Notes under the pieces: model-generated
The model's database searches: none
Told to the model about the DNA's origin: nothing
What the model saw: the letters and a program-made list of their open reading frames with translations, nothing else
Program-made: the position numbers and the translations under genes
Part shown: positions 37,503 to 47,800 of the stretch, in pieces
Position numbering within the stretch: the first letter of the stretch is position 1
Layout: the number at the start of each line of letters is the position of its first letter
NCBI GenBank assembly: GCA_027186245.1
Contig: CP114492.1
Span: 627,501-691,500, forward strand
Length of the DNA: 64,000 nucleotides
Direction of reading: 5' to 3'
From: Coriaria nepalensis
Lineage: Eukaryota; Streptophyta; Magnoliopsida; Cucurbitales; Coriariaceae

Positions 37503-38618
37503 ATGGAGTGGACTCGAGGAGAAGAAATTGGTCGTGGTAGCTTCGCCACCATCCATTTAGCCATACCCAAATCGGAAACCACTGTTTTCCAAGCTCCGAC
37601 GTTAATGGCGGTCAAATCATCTTTAGCTTCCTGCTCTGCCACACTCAGAAACGAGAAAGAAGTCCTGGACCAAATCGGCACCTGCCCAGAAATCATACGC
37701 TGTTATGGAGACAGTCTCACTACGGAGAAAGGCGAAGAGTATTACAATCTACTTCTAGAGTACGCTAATGAAGGAAGCATAGCGGAGCGGATGAAGGTCA
37801 ATGGCGGCAGGTTACTAGAACCGGAGATTAAACATTACATTCGATCAATACTAGGAGGGCTTAAGTACATTCACGAGGAGGGCTTTGTTCATTGCGATAT
37901 AAAGATTCAGAACGTTTTAGTGTTCCAGAATGACCAGGCGAAGATTGCTGATTTTGGTTTGGCAAGAAAAACAGAGGAAGGGAAAAAAACAGGAGAGGAG
38001 AGAGAAAATACAGAGGAGAGGATGAAGACGTTTGAGTGGAGGGGAACTCCGATGTATATGTCGCCGGAGTGTGTGAACGGAAGCCAGTACGGGCCGGCTT
38101 GTGATGTTTGGGCCCTGGGTTGTGCAGTGGTCGAGATGGTGACTGGTCGACCCGTTTGGAATGTGGGCCAGGGCGAAAATATGTACTCTGTTTTGATCCG
38201 GATCGGTGTTGGAGAGGAAGTACCGGAAATTCCCAACGAGTTGTCGGAAGAAGGAAGAGACTTTGTAAGAAAATGTTTCGTTAAGGATCCGACGCAAAGA
38301 TGGACGGCTGAGATGCTTTTGAGACATCCATTTGTTTCCGACCGTCATCGTTCCGTTTCATTGACGCCTTCACTGGTGAAGGAAGAGGAGGCGGAAAGAT
38401 CACCCAGGGGTCCGTTTGATTTTCCGGAAATAGGTTCGATACATGATACTAGTTTGAAGACGACATGTCGTTTTGGTTCGCCAGAATTCTCGATGGAATC
38501 TGATTGGCAGCAGGTAGAGAGTGACCAACGTAATTTTAGTGATCGGCTCCGGCAGCTGGTGACGGTAGATGAAGTTCCCAATTGGTCTGTTTCTGATAGT
38601 TGGATCACAGTTAGGTGA
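37503..38618 (+). CDS. MAPKKK20-like: MAPKKK17-21-type serine/threonine protein kinase
   Basis: The intronless frame encodes 371 residues. Kinase motifs are complete: Gly-rich loop GRGSFATIHLA (10-20), ATP-anchoring K38, helix-C E51, catalytic HCDIKIQNVL with D132, K134 and N137, and D150-F-G. After GTPMYMSPE comes CDVWALGCAVVEMVTGRPVW. The C terminus NWSVSDSWITVR closely recalls the end of Arabidopsis MAPKKK20. These short MEKK-like kinases act in abscisic-acid, stress and root microtubule signalling, phosphorylating MKK3-type MAPKKs. The segment between DFG and GTP carries about ten extra, highly charged residues (KTEEGKKTGEERENTEERMK) compared with my memory of MAPKKK20. Arabidopsis members At3g50310, At5g67080 and At4g36950 all sit in blocks matching this window. 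Confidence 0.93.
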   Translation: MEWTRGEEIGRGSFATIHLAIPKSETTVFQAPTLMAVKSSLASCSATLRNEKEVLDQIGTCPEIIRCYGDSLTTEKGEEYYNLLLEYANEGSIAERMKVNGGRLLEPEIKHYIRSILGGLKYIHEEGFVHCDIKIQNVLVFQNDQAKIADFGLARKTEEGKKTGEERENTEERMKTFEWRGTPMYMSPECVNGSQYGPACDVWALGCAVVEMVTGRPVWNVGQGENMYSVLIRIGVGEEVPEIPNELSEEGRDFVRKCFVKDPTQRWTAEMLLRHPFVSDRHRSVSLTPSLVKEEEAERSPRGPFDFPEIGSIHDTSLKTTCRFGSPEFSMESDWQQVESDQRNFSDRLRQLVTVDEVPNWSVSDSWITVR

Positions 38619-39658
38619 TCAAAGTTAGGCCCCATACTACTACTACATTGCTATTTTTGTGAATTAAAGAAGCCGATTTGATTAATTCTATTACTTTTTG
38701 TTTTTGGTCATATATATATTTTGAAGGGTAAATGTAAATATGAGTTTAGGTTACATCAACATATAATTAGGCAGTAATAATTTACTGAAGGGTATATAGT
38801 AAGTGACTAAGAGTTGTTATTTTTGTCAACTTGTATCAGGTAGTATTTATTAACCAATGTGGGGAGGACAACATGCTTCAACTTGAGACATTAGGTTCAC
38901 GATAATAGTACGTTGCATCAAATTGTGGGGACAAATAACCAATGTCAATTTTAATATCAATTTCTACGACAAAAAAAAAAAAACACATTTAAATATTAAT
39001 TTTAATTTTGAGATTTCATTTCATTGGTCGTGAATTATGATTTCCTCGTGTGCATATTTGACAAGTGAAAGCAATTTGCATAAGGAAAAATAGAGCATCG
39101 TTGATGTCATTGGCCAATATTTTTTTTTTGTTTTTCCTTTTTCCGATTAATTTTATTGGCATTGATTTGATGCTAAAAATATAATAATTAATACCATAAA
39201 AAGACGAATGTGAATACAAAATAACATAAATATCTTATTTAATTAATTTATATTATTTATTGTCATTTTTAGATAGAGGATTAATCGGATAATAAATCAA
39301 TAGCTATCTAAATATCTTAAATTAAGAGTACAATACTTATTAAATATTATATTTTCTTAGAGATCTCAACCGCTTGTTTTCTTATTTGAAATTTACTTTT
39401 TAGTTATCAACTCATTATTAATTAATAAATAAAAATAATTAAAAGTAAACCGATAATTAATGTAATATATTTTTGCCGTTTAGACGAAAGATGAAGGTTG
39501 AAATCTCTTCGAAAACATTATAGACATGTTATTTGATGGGACACAATCTCTACGCCTTAAATTATGGGCAAGAAAAAACTAAGCCTTTTTTTGGTTTGGA
39601 CTATAACTTAGCTACAAAGAAGTGAAAAAGGTAATAATAATAATAATAATAATAATAA
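38619..39658. other. spacer between the kinase and the LEA_2 pseudogene
   Basis: AT-rich DNA with the kinase 3' flank at left and an AAT run (39632-39659) at right. The frame at 39016-39219 has no family resemblance. Nothing else is seen. Confidence 0.6.
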
Positions 39659-39659
39659 T
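39632..39659. repeat. AAT trinucleotide microsatellite
   Basis: About nine AAT units abutting the 3' end of the LEA_2-type pseudogene. Confidence 0.9.
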
Positions 39660-41025
39660 CAAGATTGGTAGGTGCACTTGTTCCTTAAGGAAATGGGCTT
39701 GCTCATCCTTTTAGGGTCCATGACAACAGAGCAGTCCACCTTCTTGTAAAACTTGGGCTTGACCAAGTGGCCCAAGACATAAGCTCTGGATCGGACCATG
39801 AATTTGAGGTTCAGTTGGACCGGGTTGATGGGCGAACCATTCAAGCTGCTCATATCTTCCCCCCCCCCCCCTCCATACAGTGGAATCTTACTTCCTTCAA
39901 CTATCACTGTCATCGATCTCACACTCTTCCTTTTCAGATGAAATCTATTTATCTTCAAATTATTCGGACAAAAACCGAGAAAAAAAAAAAACACTGTTCA
40001 GAAGAAGTGAGTTCATGCAAAACTACTAGTAGGGATGATCAAAAGTCCGGTCGGACCGAGCCGATTTCCTCAACCCTAAGTATTAGGAACACCCTTACCT
40101 ATGAATATGTATTTGCACGTGTTTCTTTTTAGATGCACAAAATCCAAAACAAAATCTTAATAAGTCTGTTTTTTTGAATAAAAGTCCAAGTTTGCATACA
40201 AGTTAGCAACATCAATCACAGGCAGCATATTATTATTACTAAAAATGGAGAGAAGCGAATAATTTAATCGAAAGAAAAGGTTTTGTTTTGAAGAGTACGT
40301 ACTGTTCCAGATGCTACTGTGAGCATGGAGTAGGAGAGATCCAACGGCGTAGAAGAAACATGAAGACCAAAAAATGAAGCTGTGTTTCTAAAAACAAGTC
40401 ACGCTGTTGAATTCATTGATACCAGTTCGGTAGCTACCCCGGTTGCATCTTGTCCAGCTTGTACTATGAACCGTATACTTCGCCACAAATCGAAAACTCC
40501 AGTTTGAATCTACGTAAACTTCAGTTTAAGGACTTTCATAATTTTGAAATGGACGTTTCAAATGATCAAACACATTTCATAGCATGAAAAGTGGAAAGAA
40601 GTATACATACTTGCATGGAGATTGTGGGGTTTTGAGGCCGACTTGAGCCCCAAGATGAGAGAAAAAACCGTAAAAAGCCCACAACAAACGATAAGAAATA
40701 GCAGCATCGCCTAGCTATCACATGTGGGTTAGACCCATCATCAAGAAGTCCTTCTTCCTTTATGGCATCGAACCCTTTCCAACCCTTCCAAGACTTCCGG
40801 TTCGAGCCATGATTCTTACGGGAACCGGAGAAACGGGTGGAAGAGTGATGGGAGAGGGGAGGCGAGCCCATTGGGCTGAGAACCGGGCTTGAGGTGAATG
40901 AGTTTGTGGTCTTCTCGCCATCGTGGGAATCGCGGGACGGGTTTTGGACATTGTAGTAGGGGGTATGACCATGACGGCGATGACGGTGTCAGACTACTCA
41001 CTTCCGAGTCGGTCTTTGCTATCAT
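39659..41025 (-). pseudogene. disabled LEA_2/NDR1-HIN1-like membrane glycoprotein gene
   Basis: Three exon-like pieces of one family are present in order: about 41025-40611, 40479-40303 and about 39950-39659. The first starts MIAKTDSEVSSL, then the family block NPSRDSHDGEKTTNS with SPVLSPMGSPPLSHHSST appears in a different frame, so an indel lies between them. The membrane segment (CCYFLSFVVGFLRFFLSSWG) looks shortened and carries an Arg. Piece 2 reads VQAGQDATGVATELVSMNST, then a TGA at 40401-40399 where an Arg codon is expected, then LVFRNTASFFGLHVSSTPLD. Its acceptor site also looks altered. Piece 3 keeps EGSKIPLYGGGGG and LKFMVRSRAYVLG to a normal stop. Intact relatives (At5g42860 type) are single-span proteins with an outer LEA_2 domain. 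Confidence 0.82.
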
Positions 41026-41638
41026 TTTTTTTTGCTTTTGAGAAGAAGAAGAATGAGATTATTGAAGTGAATGGAAAGAAAGATTTGAGGGTCTGATCCT
41101 AAGGAAAGTCGCATATCAACGTAGAGTATAATTAATTATATATTTATTTATTTTATACTATAATATTATATATAATTAAAATTAATAAATCTATCGTAAC
41201 CAGAATCTATCTAAAAAAAATTATCTAGAACATTTTTTCCATAATGTAAAGAAAAATTTTGTTGATTACATTACATTTGTGGCCCCAAAATCAACAGACT
41301 CGGCCCACACCAACTGTGTCCGGGCCTGACGCTAGGTTTTGGATAATTTTATCCAATGGCTGATAGACACGTGTTATATTGGTTTTTCAAGATCTTGGTG
41401 CGAAATAGAAAATTCTGTTAAAACGACAAATATACTGTTCACAACGGACGCGCTTTCCCACCAAATGCATTTGCGATAAATAGTTATAAAAAAAAAAAAA
41501 AAAAAGAATCGCCTTCTTCATTTCTCTACCTCCTCATTCGCTTTTGACATCGATTCAAAACTACCAAGCTTTGAAGAAGAAGCCTTCCTCTATTTTATTT
41601 CTCCCTCTCTATACTCTCTCTGAAAGAGGAAGCTCTAA
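41026..41638. other. divergent promoter spacer upstream of PLC-X gene 1
   Basis: AT-rich DNA between the start of the disabled LEA_2-type gene and PLC-X gene 1. It contains a poly-A tract near 41490-41505 and a CT-rich leader before the start codon. Confidence 0.6.
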
Positions 41639-44079
41639 ATGAAGTCCTTCAGGGAGTACTACTACTTCCGCATCCAACTTCTCTTCGTTGCAGCTTCGCT
41701 CTTCTTCGCCTACTCTCTAAGTCTCCAGGTCTGATTAATTATCCTTTTTAATTGCTTTTCTGTAGAAAAAATCAATCTCTTTCTTTATAGATCATGAATC
41801 ACTTTCAACTCGAGCTTGATTTTCAAGTTTTCACAGATCGGAGAAACTTGTTCTGCTAACAGTCAATGCGATGCTGGTTTGCTCTGCCAGAACTGTACTG
41901 CGAGCGGAAACACTCGCCCTAGATGCGCTCGAACTCAGCCACTGATTCCGACCTCCAAGGCAGAAATACTAATATCCTCTCGACCGACTCTTAGTATAAT
42001 TTCTTAATTTTCATTAATTTTTATTGGAATTATATTTTTAATTATTTTTGCCTTGTTTAGGTGAAAGGTCTGCCGTTTAATCAGTATTCATGGTTGACGA
42101 CTCACAACTCGTTTGCTCGGACTGGAGTTAAATCGGCTACCGGAGGGACAATAATCTCTGCGATGAATCAGGAAGACACGGTCACTAGTCAACTGGGGGT
42201 AAGTTTAGACTTTAGACGATTTGAATTCGGATTGTGTGAAGAACTGTTTAGTTTGAAATATGACTATTCTATGAAATGCCGATTAATATATCTATATATA
42301 TTTTTTCTCATTGACCAATTGTCAAAGAGTATGTCTGGAATATTCAATTAAACACGATGACAGAACAGTTTAAATAGTAATTAATTAAGCAGTTCAACAG
42401 ATAGTCTCAACTCATGAAGTCATATTTGCTTTCTGGCCTACAGTCAAACATCTTCTTTTTTTTTTCTTCTCTCTTAAAACAATTCTAAAGTGAAATTAAA
42501 CAAATAATCGGAGTATTACCCTTCTCATCACGTGATTGTATGCATTAAGCTTTGTTTTGTTTTTTGGTTACGTAGAATGGAGTTCGCGGGCTTATGTTAG
42601 ATATGTATGATTTCGAGAACGATATCTGGTTGTGCCACTCATTTGAAGGAGAATGCTACAACTTTACAGCATTTGTAAGTTGTTTCCTTACTCATTATAA
42701 CACTATCTAGTCTCTACCTATAGACTAGAGAAGAGAAAAAAAATCATTTTATAGGAGTTTACAACAGTTCAATATAATGGATTTGGTTGATATGATCAAT
42801 ATCTCTTTTCATAATGAGATGATTGATTTACTGATTGATTTGGTCCAGCAACCAGCAAGTAATGTGTTGAAAGAGATCCAAGCGTTTTTGGAAGCAAACC
42901 CGAATGAGATCATCACTATCTTCATTGAGGACTATGTGACATCTTCTCAGGGCTTGACTAAGCTCTTTAACTCTACAGGGCTTAGTCAGTACTTTTTCCC
43001 ACTTTCTCAAATGCCCAAAAGTGGTGCAAATTGGCCTACTGTTGATGATATGGTCCAGAAGAATCAGAGATTGGTGGTTTTCAGTTCTAAATCTTCTAAG
43101 GAAGCATCCGAGGGTATAGCTTATCAATGGAATTACATCGTAGAAAATCAGTGTGAGTATTCCAAAATGCTAATAATCTCATAATCTAGTTCCTCTTATC
43201 AGTTTCCATTCAATATGGATCTCAAAGGACTTAAACCTGGAAATCTATAACCGTGAGGGAACTAATATTAACTCATTTGGGGGTGGCCTGATGTGGAGTT
43301 TTGCAGATGGAAATGGTGGAATGAAAGCTGGGAATTGTACAAACCGAGCAGAGTCGCCAGCATTGAGCACGACAACAAGATCTCTGGTTCTGCAGAATTA
43401 TTTCCCCGATAATCCCAACATATCAGAAGCCTGTGTTGATAATTCTGCTCCTTTGATTAGCATGATGGATACTTGCTACCAAGCGGCTGCAAAACGGTGG
43501 CCAAATTTCATTGCCGTTGATTTCTATCAGGTTATCCTTTACTTATCTCCACTTCGAGTATTACAATTCATATACTTCCGCCCTTAAAACATTTCTTCTG
43601 TTGGTTTCTAATCCTACATAAAAACATGACATGAACCCTTTTGTTGGTTTTAGAGGAGTGATGGTGGAGGGGCCCCAGAAGCTGTGGATGAAGCCAACGG
43701 TCATCTCACTTGCGGGTGTAACAATATTGCCTATTGCAAGGTATGCGCTTATTTTTGAGTTTTTATTTATTTCACTTGTATTTTTGTTAGATATCTTGAT
43801 TACTTGAGTTTACGTTGTGGTTTTTTCTTCTTCCTCCTCTTCTTCTTATTATCTCCTTAATTTTTGGGGGAGATTATTAATCTGCGTAATTAATAGTTTT
43901 GCAATATATACGAGCAGGCAAATGCTACATTTGGTACTTGTGATAACCCGCCCATCTCTCCGCCTCCACCAGCTTCCTTAACGACGACCTCATCGCCAGC
44001 CAATGCCGCTCACTTGGATGGCAGTCCGGTCCAACTCCGATGGCTTCTTGTTGGGATGATTTTGGCCACCTTGTTGTAG
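41639..44079 (+). CDS. secreted PLC-X-domain protein, gene 1 (At5g67130/At4g36945 type)
   Basis: Eight exons (41639-41728, 41837-41959, 42061-42198, 42576-42674, 42849-43152, 43307-43530, 43654-43740, 43918-44079) give 408 residues. An N-terminal hydrophobic segment (residues 11-28) fits a signal peptide. A Cys-rich stretch ([19 protein letters not shown]) follows. The PLC-X-like domain has catalytic-type histidines H86 in SWLTTHNSF and H138 in [15 protein letters not shown] Pro/Ser/Thr-rich linker and a hydrophobic C terminus ([12 protein letters not shown]) suggest a GPI anchor. There is no Y domain, C2 domain or EF hand, so classic phosphoinositide hydrolysis is not assured. Intron 2 has a GC donor (AAG then GC at 41960-41961); the join restores TSKVKGLPFN. 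Exons 3-7 have exactly the same lengths as those of gene 2. Confidence 0.92.
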
Positions 44080-44841
44080 CTCTAGAACGTTATTACATAG
44101 TTTTTTTCATTACCCCTTATTATTATTATTTTTTTAAAATTATTTTTCCACGAATAATTAATTTTGCTGTTAATATTAGTTTCATTATTGTATTATTTAT
44201 GTTTATTTTCAATATTAGAATAAAAATTATTGAGAACAGTCCGTGAAAATTGTTTATGATGTAATTAAACTAAATTATATAATTTTTTTTTCAACCGTTA
44301 AAGGTATTATAATTAAAAAATAAAACAACAAAAAATAAATTGGAAAAAAGAAAAGAGAGTACTAACGTACTCTGGAATTAATTTCAAATCTTTGCATGTC
44401 AACTTTTCTTTTGCTAACTTAATAAACGTTTTTTTTGGTAAAATCAATTGTTTAATATATAATATAATGAACGGTTAAAAATATTATTTAAATAAAATTA
44501 TTAATTTATCGAATATTAAAATATCAAAATTTTACTGCATCTGATCGGGGATCAAAGAAATCATAGAGTGCATATTTGGCAAATAAAGTTCATAGAATGG
44601 AGGCATCTTTTTTTCCTCTTTGCTATAAAATCAAAATCGAAGAGATAGTGCTTAACATTAACAAATTTATTTAAACTTCAGAGCCAGGCAAAGTAAAAAA
44701 ATAAAATCTATATATATATATATATATATATAATATAATATACTATAAATAAATAAAAACAAGGTCTTCACCAAGCTCATCCCAACTTTCTAGAATCCTT
44801 ACTTTCCCTGAAAATTTTATAGATGCATATTGGAACCATTC
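44080..44841. other. convergent spacer between PLC-X gene 1 and NAPRT
   Basis: Both genes end here. The stretch is AT-rich, with a TA microsatellite near 44707-44732, and holds the 3' UTRs. Confidence 0.6.
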
Positions 44842-47800
44842 TTACTGCAACTCTCCAACAGGTGCCTCGTTGAGCCATAGGAAGTGAATGAAATCGTACA
44901 GTTTCGCACTTACGCTGACCTGCTCGTAATTTACATGAACATATCAAACTTGCTCTTTCCGATGATTATCGTTAGACCCGAAAATGAAAAATTTATTCTT
45001 AGATGAACTTGGTGTATGTAGCTACACTAGAGTAATCGCAATATGACATATCAGACTACTTCACTGAGAATATCAGTGTGATATCAGAAGTAATAAGTTG
45101 GCACAAAAACTAGAGAAAGAAATGCTAGTGAAGTACGTATTTGGGTGTTACCTTATAAGGTGTAGGGTTCAGTCTTCTCATGTGGTCAGGACGCATTTGC
45201 TCGAGCTGTTTCATGCAAAGCTCTCTAATGTCCGTTAAAGGTGGCAAACACTTTCTTGCTTTATCTTTTAGAGAGAGAGATAGAGGAGGGGAAAAAAAAA
45301 AAAGAGTCAACACAGTTGCACCAAAATTGCATACTTGGGGAAAAAATCTAAAATGTCCAAAAATATTGATGTTCTAATAACTCTTTAAGAACTCACCTGA
45401 ATTCCCAGGCCAATAACACTTGAGTAGCTCCTCTACACGCTGTGGCACCACATATGCTCTTTTGGATTCATTGAATGGGTGACGGCACAAAATTCTCTCT
45501 CCAACCTACATAGTTAACATGGAAAGAGAATAAAACTTGTCCGCTTTAGCCATTGCATGAAGCAGCATTATCTGCTGGTATCAGAATCATAAACGTATAA
45601 AACCAAGTGATTCATATGAGAACATAACGTATCCTATAGTGTAGATACCAGCTCTTCTTTTCTACAGATAGTAAACAGTAACATTAAGTTTCTGACATAC
45701 CTTAGGAGGTGGTTCATTTTCCCCCGTCATTATGTCAACCAGGGGATAGCTTTCTTTCCCGTACAATCTGTAACAACGCTTTTTACATGGAATAGAAACC
45801 TAAAACCAAGGAATCAATAAACAAAAAGTAAGATGGGGTATATTAACGAGGAATGCTTCTGGACAGCATTTTTTTTTTTAACTTGACACTTTATGATCGG
45901 ACCTTTGAAACATCTTCAGAAAGTTTAATACGAGGTTGATTATTTATCTCAACGAGCTTGAAGACACAACCTAAAGCAGCCTGAGCAAAGCATGTAACCA
46001 GATAGGTGCCTATTCCATATGCATCAACTTCATGTCCCTGCAAAGAACATTAACAATTAAGAAATTTCACAATTTTAGCATCTTCACATTAAAAACCGTG
46101 TCAGAGTGCTAACCTGTTTATTTAAAGCATCTAGAGTTTCCTCATTGAGGTCATTACTAGCAGTGATACTTGTTTTTCCAAAACCAGGCACGCCAAATTC
46201 CTTCTCGATGGCAAAAAAAAACTTCCGTGCCTCACAAGACAGATATGCTAGATCTCCAGAGTCCAGTCTAATTCCTGTTGCTTTGTACCTGTATAGCACA
46301 TCAACTAAACTCAATGCTGGAGTATAACTCTTATCTTGCTTGAAGATCAAAAGATAATTCAAGATGTAAATGATAAGCTGCAAGTTGAATCGTAATTTTT
46401 TTGCCTCCTAGAACCTTAGTGGAGTAAATAGCATTCGCCAGTCCAATTAATATATTTAATTTGTAAATCTATAAGATTAAGCGGATCTAGGATTCAACCA
46501 TTAAAGAAGAAGTGACAGTTCATAAACTATAGAAAGTATGTCAAATTTATTTTGTCAAGTGAATATTCAGATACCAAAACTTTTCAAGCATACCCCAAAT
46601 CACAAAGTGCTAGAGCAACCGCACAAAAGTTTGGGATTCCACTCCTCATAACCTGTTAAACCAATATCACAAGTATTAAAATAGTTCCGGTATTAGCAAG
46701 TAAACATGACATGTACTCAGGTGAAGAAACCGTGACCAGTAAAAGAGCAAATTTAGCATATTGGGCCAATTGACTCTCCAAAATGTAAACATAACCATGA
46801 CAATAGTTTAATAAAGGGAAAAAAAAAAAAAAACAGAGCTCCGATGCATAAAATTGGCTACATCATTGCAAGATCCAATAGCATTTCGAGAATACAATCA
46901 GAAGAATGCATAAGATATTAATAGTACTGTTCATAATTATTAGCGGCACATCTGCTCACTCGTGAAATATGGCAATAACAAAATTTTATAACAGCAATTG
47001 CATCCACATAAAAAGCCTGTTTGGGAGCGCTTAACTCAGAAAGTGCTTATTCCTTTGTAGAAGTACATTTCGGCTAAAAAGGAGAAGGTGCTTTTCTTAA
47101 TAAAACGTTTGCAAAGACACTCGATAGGCACCACCTAATTTATCATATTCCATCCCATCTAGTCATTTAGTGTTCCAAACTCCTACATGAAAATGCCAAA
47201 CCAAGAGGCTTTTGTGGTGAAATTATTTTACAGTGGAGAAAGTAAAATGCAAGTATGAATTATCTACACCAATAAGACACTGAAGTCATTAATACTCACA
47301 TCATATGTGTCTACAAGAGCAAGAAAGTTTTGAGGAAATGCCAACGCATATGACATGAAAGCTGCCAACTCACTTTGATTTGTCTCGCCAACTATGCCAC
47401 CTAATAAATGAAACTGCTGCAATGCACAAACACAGTTTAGTTTCATCATCGGTAAGATGACTTTTGTTTGTTTGTTTGTTTTGTTTTGTTTTTTTTTTGC
47501 TTTTTGTTTTTTTGTTTTTTAATGAGGATATTGGCTAATGACTGTCTACCTTGTTTGTAGTTAAGGAGAGGGGGGAGAGATGGGGGACTAATGCATTTTT
47601 CGGAAAATAAAATTGAATAAAGTCCAAATACCTGAATCTTCCTTAACCAATCATGAACAAGACTAACAAAATCCTCACAGGTACTTGAGCCATCACTACC
47701 ACGGAGTGATTTATCAATAATCTCATCAGGGCTCTGCAAATCACATAAACCAAGGAAATGTTAGGTTCAATGTAAAAATCATTGAAAGCTATTTATGTAG

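Noticed and set aside
37907..38348. Long antisense frames inside the MAPKKK
   Set aside because: They mirror codon usage of the kinase gene on the other strand and carry no domain.
39859..39871. Poly-C tract as an additional frameshift in the LEA_2 pseudogene
   Set aside because: With the length given, the Gly run keeps the frame through to the normal stop.
46990..47120. hAT-like MITE in NAPRT intron 8, suggested by ctgtttgggagcgctt
   Set aside because: No matching inverted end could be found, so only one half of the pattern is present.
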